Part shown: positions 1 through 10,189 of the stretch, one piece after another
Layout of the letters: each line of letters starts with the position of its first letter
How positions within the stretch are numbered: position 1 is the stretch's first letter
Notes under the pieces: model-generated
What the model was told of the DNA's origin: nothing
Seen by the model: only the letters and a program-made list of their open reading frames with translations
The model's database searches: none
NCBI RefSeq assembly: GCF_003268635.1
Contig: NZ_CP029639.1
Location: 3,545,501 to 3,609,500 of the forward strand
Reading direction: 5' to 3'
Origin: Paenibacillus sp. DCT19
GTDB lineage: Bacteria > Bacillota > Bacilli > Paenibacillales > Paenibacillaceae
Length of the DNA: 64,000 nucleotides
Position numbers and translations under genes: made by a program

Positions 1-348
1 TCACAGGAAGTTAGCTTGTTCTCTGCTCCTAAAGAGCAACTTGCTATGGTTAAGGTCTCGCGCATTTTGGAACATCACTTTGAACCGAGTACACAGGATC
101 TTATGCTTACGATGTTGACAGAAGCAAGCGAAGAACTCGTTCTGACATTACCTTATGCCTCGGATTGGGAAACGACGATTAAACGGCTGGAATCAGGCTA
201 TGGCGCGGCAGCTCTGGAGCATTTCTATGCCTTTGTTCGAGTAGAGCAACAGCAGATCGTCCCCATCAGTTTTCTGAAAGGAAACACCGTATTCAGTCTT
301 AAGCTGGATCTGGGTTATGGAAGGATGAAGAGACTTGGAAGACTATAA
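1..348 (+). CDS. Partial protein of unknown function (5' end outside the window)
   Basis: The frame is open from base 1 with no stop before the TAA at 346-348, and the only nearby start-like codon is a TTG at 16, so the gene very probably begins upstream of the window. The visible 115 or so residues are soluble, with no signal peptide or membrane segment, and I do not recognise a family. It overlaps the next gene by 14 bases. Its last residues (after GYG near 318) change character, and the other two frames read smoothly on. The two ORFs could therefore be one protein broken by two single-base deletions between 320 and 340. That fusion is an inference only. Confidence 0.5.
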   Translation, partial: SQEVSLFSAPKEQLAMVKVSRILEHHFEPSTQDLMLTMLTEASEELVLTLPYASDWETTIKRLESGYGAAALEHFYAFVRVEQQQIVPISFLKGNTVFSLKLDLGYGRMKRLGRL

Positions 349-616
349 TTACCTCATGCAGAGATTCGAGAGTTGGTTGGAAGAGTTGTTATTGCGAGGT
401 TTATCCCAGTTTAGTACCCGAGATCTAGATGTGCTGCAACCGCTGGCGGAGGAATCATTGCAGTTGCAGATGACGTTTTTACACGAGCTGGTTGAACATG
501 TAATTCGGGAAGGGCGCCGGGTGGCTCTCGGAGAAGGCGATGAAGATGTATTGTTTTATCAGTTTTGCCGTCTGACCCAATATGTACAGCTTAGTATTAA
601 GCAAGACAGCGTATAG
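335..616 (+). CDS. Small protein of unknown function, possibly the C-terminal part of the preceding gene
   Basis: This is a 93-residue frame, rich in acidic and hydrophobic residues and predicted largely helical, with no recognised family. The only available start is a TTG at 335 inside the end of the previous gene, without a convincing ribosome binding site. That fits either translational coupling or a frameshifted continuation of the upstream ORF. A strong hairpin terminator follows at 718, so this is the end of a transcription unit entering from the left of the window. Confidence 0.45.
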   Translation: MEDYNYLMQRFESWLEELLLRGLSQFSTRDLDVLQPLAEESLQLQMTFLHELVEHVIREGRRVALGEGDEDVLFYQFCRLTQYVQLSIKQDSV

Positions 617-717
617 AATAATAGTGGAGCTTACCTGAGCGGATATAGAGTATGATGCATCTGAGCATGTAGCTATAATCTATCAATGAATTTTATACGT
701 TATAGAAACATATTAGA

Positions 718-757
718 AGATTTGCAGTTGGCTCTTACCACTGCAAATCTTTTTTTA
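718..757 (+). terminator. Rho-independent terminator
   Basis: An 11-bp perfect stem (agatttgcagt / actgcaaatct) with an 11-base loop is followed by a run of seven T. It closes the transcription unit that ends at 616 and separates it from the sigma-factor gene. Confidence 0.9.
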
Positions 758-860
758 TCATTTGTGTAAGTAAAAGACAATTTCCAATCGAATATAGTAA
801 GGTCAGTACATATGGAAGTATGCTATCTCAACAGGACGGGAAGGGAGGGAGTCTGTCGTC

Positions 861-1402
861 GTGAACGAAGAACAGATTAGACATGCCATAGCAAGCGGTG
901 ATGCTGAAGCGATGGAATGGGTGATGAACCATTACGCTGGTTTGTTATGGAAAATCGTACATTCTATTCTCTATCAGGCATCGACTGAAGATATTGAAGA
1001 ATGCGTAGCTGATACATTTTTTACATTTTGGCAAAATCCAGATGCATTTCAATCCGGCCGAAGTAGTCTCAAGAATTATCTGGCAACGATCGCCAAACAT
1101 AAAGCGATTGACCGCTATCGAAAACTAAGTCGCAGATCAGAGCTTACATATGAAGAAGAGATTCATGCGCAGCATTCGGAAGACTTGCTCATCCAGGTGA
1201 TTAGTAAGGAGAACGATGTGGAGCTTAAACAAATGATAGAGTCTTTTCCAGAGCTAGAACGTGAGATCATGAAGCGTCGATTTTACGATGGGCAACGCCC
1301 CATGAAATATCGAAGGCATTATCTCTGCACGTCAGGCAAGTTCACAATAAGCTGTATCGCTCCAGACAGCGCTTGAAAACATGGTGGATTAATAGGAAGT
1401 AG
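861..1402 (+). pseudogene. ECF-type sigma-70 family RNA polymerase sigma factor (frameshifted near the end)
   Basis: The N-terminal part shows a region-2-like segment (DIEECVADTFFTFWQNP, then LATIAKHKAIDRYRK) and a region-4 start (FPELEREIMKRRFYDGQ). The start is a GTG at 861 with a GGGAGGGA ribosome binding site ten bases upstream. After YDGQRP the frame derails at the C run 1298-1301. One extra C restores HEISKALSLHVRQVHNKLYR, the helix-turn-helix that binds the -35 element, and ends at TAG 1402 with a normal total of about 180 residues. As written, the protein ends at 1376 without that helix. The restored stop overlaps the ribosome binding site of the DUF4179 gene at 1415, as expected for a sigma/anti-sigma operon. 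Family assignment is firm; real versus artefactual frameshift is open. Confidence 0.85.
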
Positions 1403-1414
1403 GGAGGCGACACG

Positions 1415-2829
1415 ATGAAAGCATCCAACCAACCGTTCACGGAACAAAATCTTGCTAACATTAAGCGACTGTTCTATGAAAAAGTAGCGATGAATGAATC
1501 CGGAACGGATAAACCATCCGCTGTATCTCATGATTTCCCCATAACTCTAACACAGACCAGAACTCGGAAAAAAAGGGTTCGTAAAGCGATATTAATCCCT
1601 GTTACTGCTGCACTTTCCTTATGCCTGGTGACGGGGGCTGCTGCTTCTGTGGGAATGATAGATTTATCTTCAGTTCTACATTTTCTGGGCGAAGATCGTT
1701 TAAGTATTCTGAAGCCTGTGCATCAGGTCAGTGAGGATCAGGGGATTCGGATGGAAGTTATTGGTGCAGCTAGGGACGGGAACACCACGGAGATCTATGT
1801 TGCGCTCACTGACCTAACAGGGCATCGCATTGACAATACATTGGATATTTATGATTTCAGAGTATCTGGAGGAAGGGCAAATAACGCACAGGTTGTGCAT
1901 TACGATGAATCGAAGCAAACAGCCATCGTTCGTTTTCTCATTCAAGGAAAAGTCAGCGCACAACGAATTACGGTTCGCATTAATACGATGATGTCAGGCG
2001 CAGCACGTAATGATGATTATCGTGTGCCTGTGGACTGGGACAAATTACTGCAAGAAAAGAACACCGCAAGCTACGATATTCTGGATAGAGAAACTGATTC
2101 TATCAACGGAGTCGGCGGTGAAGCCGGTAATGAGTTGTGGGAGATCGGCAAGATTCCTGTACTCCATCAAGATGTAACCCAGATCCATGTAGAGGGAATG
2201 GATTGGATGCACATTTCGAATATTGGCTTTATTGATGATCAGTTACACATTCAGACTAATCCAGACAAGGAGATCGGGGAGTACAATCATGGTCACTTCT
2301 ACTTTACGAATGAGCAAGGAAAAAAGCTTGATATACCCGAATACTCCATTAGCTACGGGCATTATATGAAGGATGGCGTGGGATATGGAGGAGACTATAT
2401 TGAGTACGTGTATGATCTATCTGCTCTGTCCAAAGCTGGTCAATTGCATCAGTTAAAGCTTAAGGGGAGCTTCACCAACATCACAGAAGTCTTGAAGGGA
2501 AACTGGACAACCACGTTTGACCTCAAAAAGGATGCTGTACGCAAAGTGGGAGCTATCCAGCTTTCTGATCCAGACGGTTCACAAGTTCCGATCTCTATTC
2601 AACTTTCTACCATCGGAGTTACTCTTACAGGAGAGAAACTAGAGAAGATTCCACTGAATGATCTGCGTATGGAGATTTATCTAAAAGACGGTTCGCGACT
2701 TAATGCCGTCTCCGGTTTTATTAGTCTGGATCAGGATCTCCTCAAGTGGATATCCCATCAACAATCCCGGTGCATGATGTGACTCATCTGCTTATCAATG
2801 GACAGAAGGTACCTCTGCAAGATGAATGA
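1415..2829 (+). pseudogene. DUF4179 domain protein, probable membrane anti-sigma partner (frameshifted near the end)
   Basis: The N-terminal 60 or so residues are basic and cytoplasmic (TRTRKKRVRK). One transmembrane segment follows (ILIPVTAALSLCLVTGAAAS), then a large extracytoplasmic region with the DUF4179 signature (VHQVSEDQGIRMEVIGA, ALTDLTGHRIDNTLDIYDF). An AGGGAGG site precedes the ATG at 1415. Such proteins normally sit just after an ECF sigma gene, as here, and are thought to hold the sigma factor at the membrane. As written the ORF ends at 2782. Adding one base near 2744 restores VHDVTHLLINGQKVPLQDE and a stop at 2829, the usual family ending. Function as an anti-sigma factor is inferred from context. 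Confidence 0.8.
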
Positions 2830-3010
2830 TGAATCTAAATGAAGAAGAAGAATAAACAGAGAAGAATGTGTAGTCGTATCATAAGTTGATCAAGCTTGTT
2901 CCTCATCGTCTATGTAAACGTGGAAGTAAGTTATGGAAGTGAATTTCATGTCATATCCCTGTAGATGACGCATACCATTAGGCGAATGCGGTCATAAGGG
3001 AGGAACCAAA

Positions 3011-5515
3011 ATGTCTATAAGCGAGCCGCTACTTGTTCAGATTGTCCATCAACATATCCCGGCTGGTGCAACAGTCGTCACAATTGATAAACCGGTGAAA
3101 CATCCCGCCATTTATGCTGCTGACCTGACGGGAGATGGTATCCCAGAAATTGCTACAGTCTATCAGTTGAATGGTGAACTATACCTACTCGTTCTGAAGT
3201 TTTATAACGGTCAATGGATCAAGATGTCGCTTACCAAAGGACTGGGATATCGGGTTACGTTACTCACGGCTGCGCCAGTTACATCTACCTCTAGAAATAA
3301 TCTTATTGTAGGGTGGCAGCTAGGTGCAATCTGGTCGAAGCTGGCTGTATACGATTGGACGGATTCTGGCTTAAAGGATCTATCACCAGAAGATGTCGTA
3401 TTTAGCCATGCAGAGATTATTGATATGCCAGGACAGCATGGACGAGATGGCAAAGTAGAAATTGCACTATGGATTCATGATACAGGCGAAGCTTACCGGG
3501 TAGATATCATCCGCTGGCAAAATGGGAAGTGGGTATCTGCACCGGACGTCTATCCCTACTATTTCCCCAAAGTGGTGCAATATTATGAGAAGCTGACGCA
3601 GCATTATCCAGACTATATTTTCTACTGGAGTTATCTCGCAGACGCACAATATAAGGCAGGCATGTTCCCAGCTGCACTGGCTTCTGTCCAGAAAGCATTA
3701 AGCTTCACTGACCCCTATCCATCCAAAGAGGCATTACTTGCTCTTGAGAAAAGCATTAAGCAAGCCATGGAAAGTGGCAGTCATGCGCGCGAGGTCACGT
3801 GGTTATATCCCGTTTCCGTTAGAACCGTACATGGGACTCGGTGGGGGTACATGGATGAACAAGGTCATATTCGATTGGAGCCTGTACTAGACGATGCGCG
3901 TGATTTTCAACCGAACGGTCTGGCCGTTGTCGTGCAAAATGGGAAAGCTGGCGTCATTAATTTGAATGGACAATTTGTCGTTCAGCCACTTTACGATAGT
4001 ATTAATTCGTATGTGGAAGGTCGAGCGATCGTTATCGATGCCCAAGGTTTCAAAATGATTGATGAACAAGGACATGTCTTGACCCGACGAGCCTATCCAT
4101 TTATTGCGGATCTATCTGATGGTCGTGCTTTATTTTACGATACGGACAGCAGCACAGGCGGTGGAACCAGCAAATATGGTTATCTAGATCAATCAGGTCA
4201 AGAGGCCATTAAGGCACAGTTCCAGTCAGCCTATGATTTTCAGCAAGGGAAGGCCGTCGTGCAGATTAAGGAGAATGAGTATGCGTTAATTGACCTCAAC
4301 GGTAACAGACTCGCAACGTATCCTTACCCGTATGTCGGCCCACTAGGCGACGGAATGCTTGCATTCCAGAAGGAGACAGCAGGCAAATATGGATATATCG
4401 ATGAACGTGGCAATATTATCATTCAGCCCCAGTTCAGCACAGCACTTCCGTTTCATAACGGGCTTGCCATTGTTAACACCTCAGCGGACTACAAATCAAC
4501 TTATGGTGTAATTACTCGGCAAGGGCAATTCGTCATTCAGCCAACCTATAACGATATTCGAGAGCTGGGAGAGCAGCGATTTGCGCTTGGTCAAGCGATT
4601 GATCCCGAACAGCCTTACATTGGTTCCTTGTATGCAATCGCGGATGAATCTGGGAAGTTACTCTCGCCATTCACGTATCGGGATGTGGGACAGTTTAAAC
4701 AGGGATTACTTTCCGCGTCAGATGGCAAACGCACCTATTTGCTAGATCGCAGTGGTCAGCCCGCTCCAGGATATCCTCAGGTGGAAGGCTCGGGTACGCT
4801 TGAGGTTGTAGCTCCGAATTTGATCAAAGCATTTGTCGACCAACGTTTATCCTATGTGAATCGAAGCGGACAGGTGATATGGAAACAAAATACGATCGTG
4901 CCGCTCCATCCACCGTACCGTGTGCGTGAGGAAAAGTATAAGCCTAACCCGGATTATTTAGTTTATTATCCGCAAGTTGAAGGGATGGCAGATCAAGCCG
5001 CACAGCTTGGGGTGAATGCCAAACTAAAATCCTTATCACAGGTTAAGCCTATTCCTGCGGATCAGAAGTTAGATTATTCCTATACGGGCGACTTTGACAT
5101 TACCTTCTACAAGCAGCAGTTACTTCAATTACAGCTCACAGGGTACAACTATCCGTTTGGTGCGGCACATGGCATGCCTACGATGATATACGCCATTATT
5201 AATCTAACGAATGGACGTATGTATGAGCTCAAAGACTTATTTAAAACAAACAGTGACTACGTCAAGGTTCTAAGTCGAATTGTAGCTGATCAGATCAAGA
5301 ATGATCCACAATATTCGTATGTGTTTCCTGATACGTATGAGGGCATTAGCCCAGATCAGCCGTTCTTTGTGACAGCAGATGCACTGCATCTGTATTTTGC
5401 ACCTTATGAGATTGCACCTTATGCCGCTGGATTCCCAACCTTCAACATTCCGTTTACCCAGATCAAAGATATCATCAATACCGAAGGCGAGTTCTGGAAG
5501 GCTTTCCATATGTAA
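3011..5515 (+). CDS. WG-repeat protein with C-terminal DUF3298-type domain
   Basis: This intact 834-residue protein has a good AGGGAGGAA site before ATG 3011. The first 110 residues contain an FG-GAP-like stretch (YAADLTGDGIPEIATVY). Residues near 190-235 look like a TPR unit (YWSYLADAQYKAGMFPAAL). Roughly residues 275-620 are WG repeats with the recurring pattern GYxDExGxIxxxPxxxxxxxFxxGLA. The C-terminal 150 residues match the DUF3298/RsiV-like fold (LYFAPYEIAPYAAGFPTF). No signal peptide is evident. Such proteins are common in Paenibacillus and their function is unknown; binding of peptidoglycan or of surface ligands has been proposed for related domains. It is probably transcribed alone or with the next gene. 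Confidence 0.85.
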   Translation: MSISEPLLVQIVHQHIPAGATVVTIDKPVKHPAIYAADLTGDGIPEIATVYQLNGELYLLVLKFYNGQWIKMSLTKGLGYRVTLLTAAPVTSTSRNNLIVGWQLGAIWSKLAVYDWTDSGLKDLSPEDVVFSHAEIIDMPGQHGRDGKVEIALWIHDTGEAYRVDIIRWQNGKWVSAPDVYPYYFPKVVQYYEKLTQHYPDYIFYWSYLADAQYKAGMFPAALASVQKALSFTDPYPSKEALLALEKSIKQAMESGSHAREVTWLYPVSVRTVHGTRWGYMDEQGHIRLEPVLDDARDFQPNGLAVVVQNGKAGVINLNGQFVVQPLYDSINSYVEGRAIVIDAQGFKMIDEQGHVLTRRAYPFIADLSDGRALFYDTDSSTGGGTSKYGYLDQSGQEAIKAQFQSAYDFQQGKAVVQIKENEYALIDLNGNRLATYPYPYVGPLGDGMLAFQKETAGKYGYIDERGNIIIQPQFSTALPFHNGLAIVNTSADYKSTYGVITRQGQFVIQPTYNDIRELGEQRFALGQAIDPEQPYIGSLYAIADESGKLLSPFTYRDVGQFKQGLLSASDGKRTYLLDRSGQPAPGYPQVEGSGTLEVVAPNLIKAFVDQRLSYVNRSGQVIWKQNTIVPLHPPYRVREEKYKPNPDYLVYYPQVEGMADQAAQLGVNAKLKSLSQVKPIPADQKLDYSYTGDFDITFYKQQLLQLQLTGYNYPFGAAHGMPTMIYAIINLTNGRMYELKDLFKTNSDYVKVLSRIVADQIKNDPQYSYVFPDTYEGISPDQPFFVTADALHLYFAPYEIAPYAAGFPTFNIPFTQIKDIINTEGEFWKAFHM

Positions 5516-5593
5516 ATCCGTCCCATTCGCACAGGCAAGTCGTCCACCCAACGCGTAAACTGAAGTAAGTTCAGTGGAGCGAGGTGAAAATGC

Positions 5594-6130
5594 ATGGCTA
5601 AACCAAATACAATACGCGTAAAGGCAGAGCGATATAAAGATCGTCCTGTATGTGTGACTCTCCATAATGGTGAAACGTATATTGGCTACATTAGGGATGT
5701 GAAACATGGAGGCGTGGTGATTGCCGGGGGAGGCAAGATATCGCACACTGGGGCAACCGACGGGAAATCCCATTCCGCCAAGCGTAGCAAAGTTAATCGC
5801 AGTAATGGTAAGGGTGTTCGTTCTAACAACCGCCGTAAACGGGTAAACAGCACAGGCAAGGCTTCCAACTATACGCGCACTACTTCAAACGCGCAGGTCT
5901 CATCCTTCATGCCAATGATGGGTTCACTAATGGGTGGGTTAGGAGGAGCGACTTCGGCTGGGAGTATGCTAGGCGGAGGTATGCGTCTGTTCGGTATGAT
6001 TCAACGCTTCGTGCCAGTCGTGAAAATGGGCTACGGCATGATCAAATCCATCCAGCCATTTATGGGTGCGGTGCAGGGTCTAATGGCTCCTCAGTCTAAC
6101 CCATCCGAAGCTGAGGCGGAGGAGGAATAA
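5594..6130 (+). CDS. Small basic protein with an Sm-like N-terminus and Gly/Met-rich C-terminus
   Basis: This is a 178-residue protein. Residues 1-45 (VCVTLHNGETYIGYIRDV, GGVVIAGG) have the strand pattern of an Sm/LSm-like barrel. Residues 55-95 are a basic Ser/Asn/Arg/Lys linker that could touch nucleic acid. Residues 100-165 are Gly/Met-rich with weak hydrophobic helices (MMGSLMGGLGG). I know no named family. A GAGGTG site precedes the ATG at 5594; an ATG four bases earlier is out of frame. A terminator follows at 6141. The Sm-like reading comes from the strand pattern only and is tentative. Confidence 0.65.
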   Translation: MAKPNTIRVKAERYKDRPVCVTLHNGETYIGYIRDVKHGGVVIAGGGKISHTGATDGKSHSAKRSKVNRSNGKGVRSNNRRKRVNSTGKASNYTRTTSNAQVSSFMPMMGSLMGGLGGATSAGSMLGGGMRLFGMIQRFVPVVKMGYGMIKSIQPFMGAVQGLMAPQSNPSEAEAEEE

Positions 6131-6140
6131 TATCACATTC

Positions 6141-6188
6141 AAGCCCCGAGGAAGGAATAACGTAGCCTAAGGGGCTTCTCTTCTTTTT
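6141..6188 (+). terminator. Rho-independent terminator
   Basis: AAGCCCC and GGGGCTT form the stem, followed by TCTTCTTTTT. It ends the WG-repeat/small-protein unit. Confidence 0.8.
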
Positions 6189-6219
6189 CATATCTTTGAT
6201 TACATCATGCTGGAAATCC

Positions 6220-6695
6220 TTATCTCGGTAAGTTGTATGTTATTAAATTGTTGTATTTATCGGCATGTTTTTGTTCATCGAGTATAATTCCCCATACTGT
6301 ATCCTTGTAAATTCCATAAGGCAGACCAAACCATATTTTTCGATATCTCTCAACAGCGCTTAATTCCCTTGAAAAGCAGTCTGCAGACCACTCAGATAAG
6401 AATCAACCGGTTCAGCCGTGGCCTGACTCTCCTGACCAATGTCCTGACCCGTTAAATCTTTATACATTTCTCTAAACATCTGATTATGTGCACGTTCATC
6501 ATTTCGAATGCTCGTAATAATCATAGCCTGGTTCGCATTGGGAGCAAGCTTGATGAGAGCATCATAAAATAACTCATCACTTTTTTCCCCTTGAACTGCC
6601 ATCTTCATTAATGCAAGAGCTTCATTCGCAGATGTTGCCCAGATGGGTGTAAAGCCTTGCCTGTAATAATAGTGCGCCGGATATGCCGTATACAT
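6220..6695 (-). pseudogene. Ferritin-like (rubrerythrin-type) domain protein, frameshifted
   Basis: The start chosen is the ATG at 6695, with GGGGAGG seven bases upstream; the longer frame to 6737 lacks a site. The four-helix ferritin-like pattern is visible: helix 1 LALMKMAVQGEKSDELFYDAL, helix 2 IRNDERAHNQMFREMY with an ExxH pair. After a stop at 6360, the other frame gives helix 3 AVERYRKIWFGLPYGIYKDT and helix 4 ILDEQKHADKYNNLI with a second ExxH. One additional G in the run at 6366-6368 joins both halves into about 158 residues ending at 6220. Such proteins bind a di-iron centre. As written it would lose half the iron ligands. Confidence 0.75.
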
Positions 6696-6826
6696 AAGAA
6701 ACCTCCCCAAAAACTTAATATGGGTTACGATATGCACGAATGCCTATGAGGGTTAATCATGAAGGGATTGATTATTTGTTTGGCTAAGTCCCAGTCTGTA
6801 CAGGACAAGAGTTTTATCTGTAACCT

Positions 6827-7273
6827 TTACTTCAAAAAGAGATGTGCAAACACTTTGCTATAGGCATATGCGAGTACAAACGGCAGAAAATAAGAGCAGA
6901 ACGTCCAAAAGATATTCCACCCATTAAAATAAACAACGTGCCCCATGATCTTGGCGATCCATTCAATTAATGTTAGGGTAGCTGCTGCCACAAGGATCGA
7001 CGGCCAAGGCTTTTTCTTATGTACAAGAATATAGTACATCATTAGACAACCGGCCATCGGATAGATGCCTAAGTCCATCGGAAGAGCTGCATAGGATTGG
7101 TTCCTCGTGTTGGGAAGGATGTTCCAGAAAAAATTAAAGCCTACGCTGTTAATGCATGCTGAAGTGGCTATCCCGAGCGGATAATAAACGAAAATTATTT
7201 TAAATTGTCGCCTTAATATCCACCCACCTATAATAACAGGGATAACAAATCCCACAATAATATTAACTAGCAT
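6827..7273 (-). CDS. Small multi-pass membrane protein, CBO0543-like
   Basis: This 148-residue protein has four to five hydrophobic segments (IIVGFVIPVIIGGWIL, MAGCLMMYYILVH, SILVAAATLTLIEWIA, FWTFCSYFLPFVLAYAY). The tryptophan/tyrosine-rich pattern recalls the CBO0543 family of uncharacterised Bacillota membrane proteins. It lies 70 bases downstream of a second small membrane protein gene on the same strand, probably co-transcribed. No catalytic motif is seen, and the function is unknown. Confidence 0.65.
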   Translation of the reverse strand: MLVNIIVGFVIPVIIGGWILRRQFKIIFVYYPLGIATSACINSVGFNFFWNILPNTRNQSYAALPMDLGIYPMAGCLMMYYILVHKKKPWPSILVAAATLTLIEWIAKIMGHVVYFNGWNIFWTFCSYFLPFVLAYAYSKVFAHLFLK

Positions 7274-7342
7274 GCAAATCCCCCTTATTAATGACGATTT
7301 TCAATGATCTCAATGATCATCTCAAATGCAAATGTTAATGAC

Positions 7343-7537
7343 TTAATTTCGCTTATTCTCTTGAAGTAGGCGGTCGACCTTATCCGTTAGGAGTTTTAAT
7401 TTTTTGTCATAGTGCTTGTATGTAACAAAACCAATGATTGCTTTGACAACAAAAAAGAGTATTGCGGCAACGACGATTAAAACGTAATTATGTGCAACAT
7501 GTCTGAGCCATTCGTTAATCGTATTGATGTGGTTCAC
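7343..7537 (-). CDS. Small single-pass membrane protein with a coiled-coil tail
   Basis: This 64-residue protein has one transmembrane helix (VLIVVAAILFFVVKAIIGF) followed by a charged heptad-like tail (KKLKLLTDKVDRLLQE). The only in-frame start, a GTG at 7537, lies immediately behind the GGGAGG site, closer than normal, so the true start is uncertain. A stop codon three codons upstream excludes an N-terminal extension. It is probably in one unit with the membrane gene at 6827-7273. Confidence 0.55.
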   Translation of the reverse strand: MNHINTINEWLRHVAHNYVLIVVAAILFFVVKAIIGFVTYKHYDKKLKLLTDKVDRLLQENKRN

Positions 7538-7702
7538 CTCCCTTTACAACATGTTTAATTTGGTTAAGATGCCCAAAACAAATCCAAGTCATTCATTTTA
7601 CGATAAATGGTTTTACTTTTTTTGCTTCTCTAGCTATACCGTTTGCCGAACAATTACAACCAGGTATAAAATGAGAATAATAACCAGTTTTTCTATGGGA
7701 GG

Positions 7703-9132
7703 TTGAAGATGACGAGCAACTTGTTTGTAACCGAAGCGAACCGTGTTTTGTTGAAGCAAGAAGAGGGGGAGCCTACACCGATTAAGGGCGGGATCACGAG
7801 TGAAGGCTTCTCCATCATTCATAGTTTCTATCGAGGATGGATCCCATTTGGCTATCTACGTGATGTTCAGGGTGTGTGGTGGTTTGACGGCCGCAAGACG
7901 AAAGCAACTTTGGTAACTAGAGATGTGGAACAATTCCAGGTACTGGGCGATGATTACGGGTTAGACGCCAAGCATGTTTATCTGGAGGACAAGCTAATCC
8001 CCGAATCGAATGCGGCAAGCTTCGAATTACTGCCAGGCTCGCCTTATTTTGCGAAAGACAAGCATCGACTGTATGTAAAGAGCGGAGATCGGTTTCATAC
8101 GTGGGATGATATTGATGTCGATACCGCCGTGGCTCACATGGATTACTGTACTGATAAGGATCATGTGCTGCATTTATATCATTCGTTATCCTACGCTAAT
8201 GGCAGTAGAGGTGAATTGCTCGCTTGGCTACAGGAAATTTATCCGCATGTACATGGGTGGTGGCAACCCGACTATAACGAATCAGAACATGGAGCAGAAC
8301 AGATACAAGGCAATTGGTACAGGACAGATCAAGCAGTCTTTTATTGTGAGGAGATTGGTGGTTCTGGTCGGAGTCGGAATGAAACTCGGCAAATATATAA
8401 TCTGGTACGCGGTGCAGATTCGGCATCGTTCGAAGTGTTAGATGATCAGTATGGTCATGATGCGGCAGGAGTCTACTGTACTTGGAGAAAAGTTAGCGAT
8501 GCTGACCCACAAACATTCGAAGCGCTAGGCGGTTTGTTTGGGAGAGATGCTCAGAACATTTTCTATAATGGATATGCTGTCGTTGGAGCCGATCGTGACA
8601 CATTTCAATGTTTGTTACCATCGGGGTCATTGGGGCTTTCGAAAGATAAAAATCATGTGTACCACGCACAGTTCGTTCGAACAAGTAGACCGTTTGGTCA
8701 TCCGGATTATATTCTCGAACCAATGCCTGGCGCTGACGCGAAGAGCTTCACGATCTTGTCAGACAATGGAAGCTGGACAGTCGATCAAGATCACGTATAT
8801 CAGTGGGGAAGCTTGGCTAAGAAGCTTGACCGTGCTAGCTTTACTTTTTTGTTTAATCAAGGGTAGAGAGCTGGGCTTACGACAAGCATGGGCTATACAA
8901 TGCTAATGGTCGGCGTACAGTGAAGGGAATCCATGGTGAGACTTTCCAAGCGTTCAATCGTTATTGGGGGAAAGACGAGCACAACGTATTTTGCTTCATC
9001 ACTGGTAGCGTACAGCGGGCAGCGGATGCAGCGACGTTCATCGTGACGGACGAGATCGGGGGAGCGGAGGACGCTAATTTTATTTATGTCATCAAAGACG
9101 ATGGAACAATTAAAAAATCAAAGAAAAAATAG
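7703..9132 (+). pseudogene. DKNYY family repeat protein (frameshifted)
   Basis: Repeated units of the DKNYY type are visible, e.g. FAKDKHRLYVKSGD, SKDKNHVYHAQ and VDQDHVYQWGSL, alternating with xADxxSFxxL phrases. GGGAGG precedes ATG 7708 less than perfectly and fits the ATG region at 7703-7710. The first frame stops at 8866. Adding one base there gives ESWAYDKHGLYNANGRRTV and runs into a frame ending at 9132 with another DKN-type unit and a lysine-rich tail. The short ORF that appears to start at 8920 is therefore the C-terminus of this gene. Family function is unknown; members are typically 300-500 residues, matching the restored 476. Confidence 0.8.
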
Positions 9133-9280
9133 CGAGGAATAACACATAACCATTGATAAAAAAGTTGCGAAGCAGTGCCCCTTTAGATATGATGGTGTAA
9201 TGCGGTGTTTGGGTGACATTACCTGAGTTAAGCCAATAACATATAATGATGAATCGATGATAAAAGATAGTGAGGTCTGA

Positions 9281-10024
<744 letters not shown>

Positions 10025-10061
10025 TATCGTCAATTGCATATCTATGTTCGATGATGTACAG

Positions 10062-10095
10062 GGTCGATTCCGTCCAGGAATCGGCTTTATTTTAT
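10062..10095 (+). terminator. Rho-independent terminator
   Basis: The stem ggtcgattcc / ggaatcggct (one G-T pair) has a five-base loop and a T-rich tail. It closes the map gene. Confidence 0.75.
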
Positions 10096-10189
10096 AGTAA
10101 TGATTATTTATAAGTTGCCCAATAGAATCGATATTAGTTATTTTGCATTAGCATCTAGTCAAATAGTCAGAATTCAGGAGGTTTTTCTT

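Noticed and set aside
5270..5773. 167-residue minus-strand frame
   Set aside because: It lies antisense to the WG-repeat and Sm-like genes, with odd composition and no family resemblance.
8106..8441. Overlapping frames on both strands inside the DKNYY gene
   Set aside because: They are out of frame with the conserved repeats and lack ribosome binding sites.
8920..9132. Separate 70-residue gene after the DKNYY protein
   Set aside because: The missing-base repair at 8865 joins it smoothly to the DKNYY repeats, and it has no ribosome binding site.
10100..10189. Longer N-terminus for the NAD(P)-binding reductase
   Set aside because: The AGGAGG site and the glycine motif both point to the ATG at 10190.
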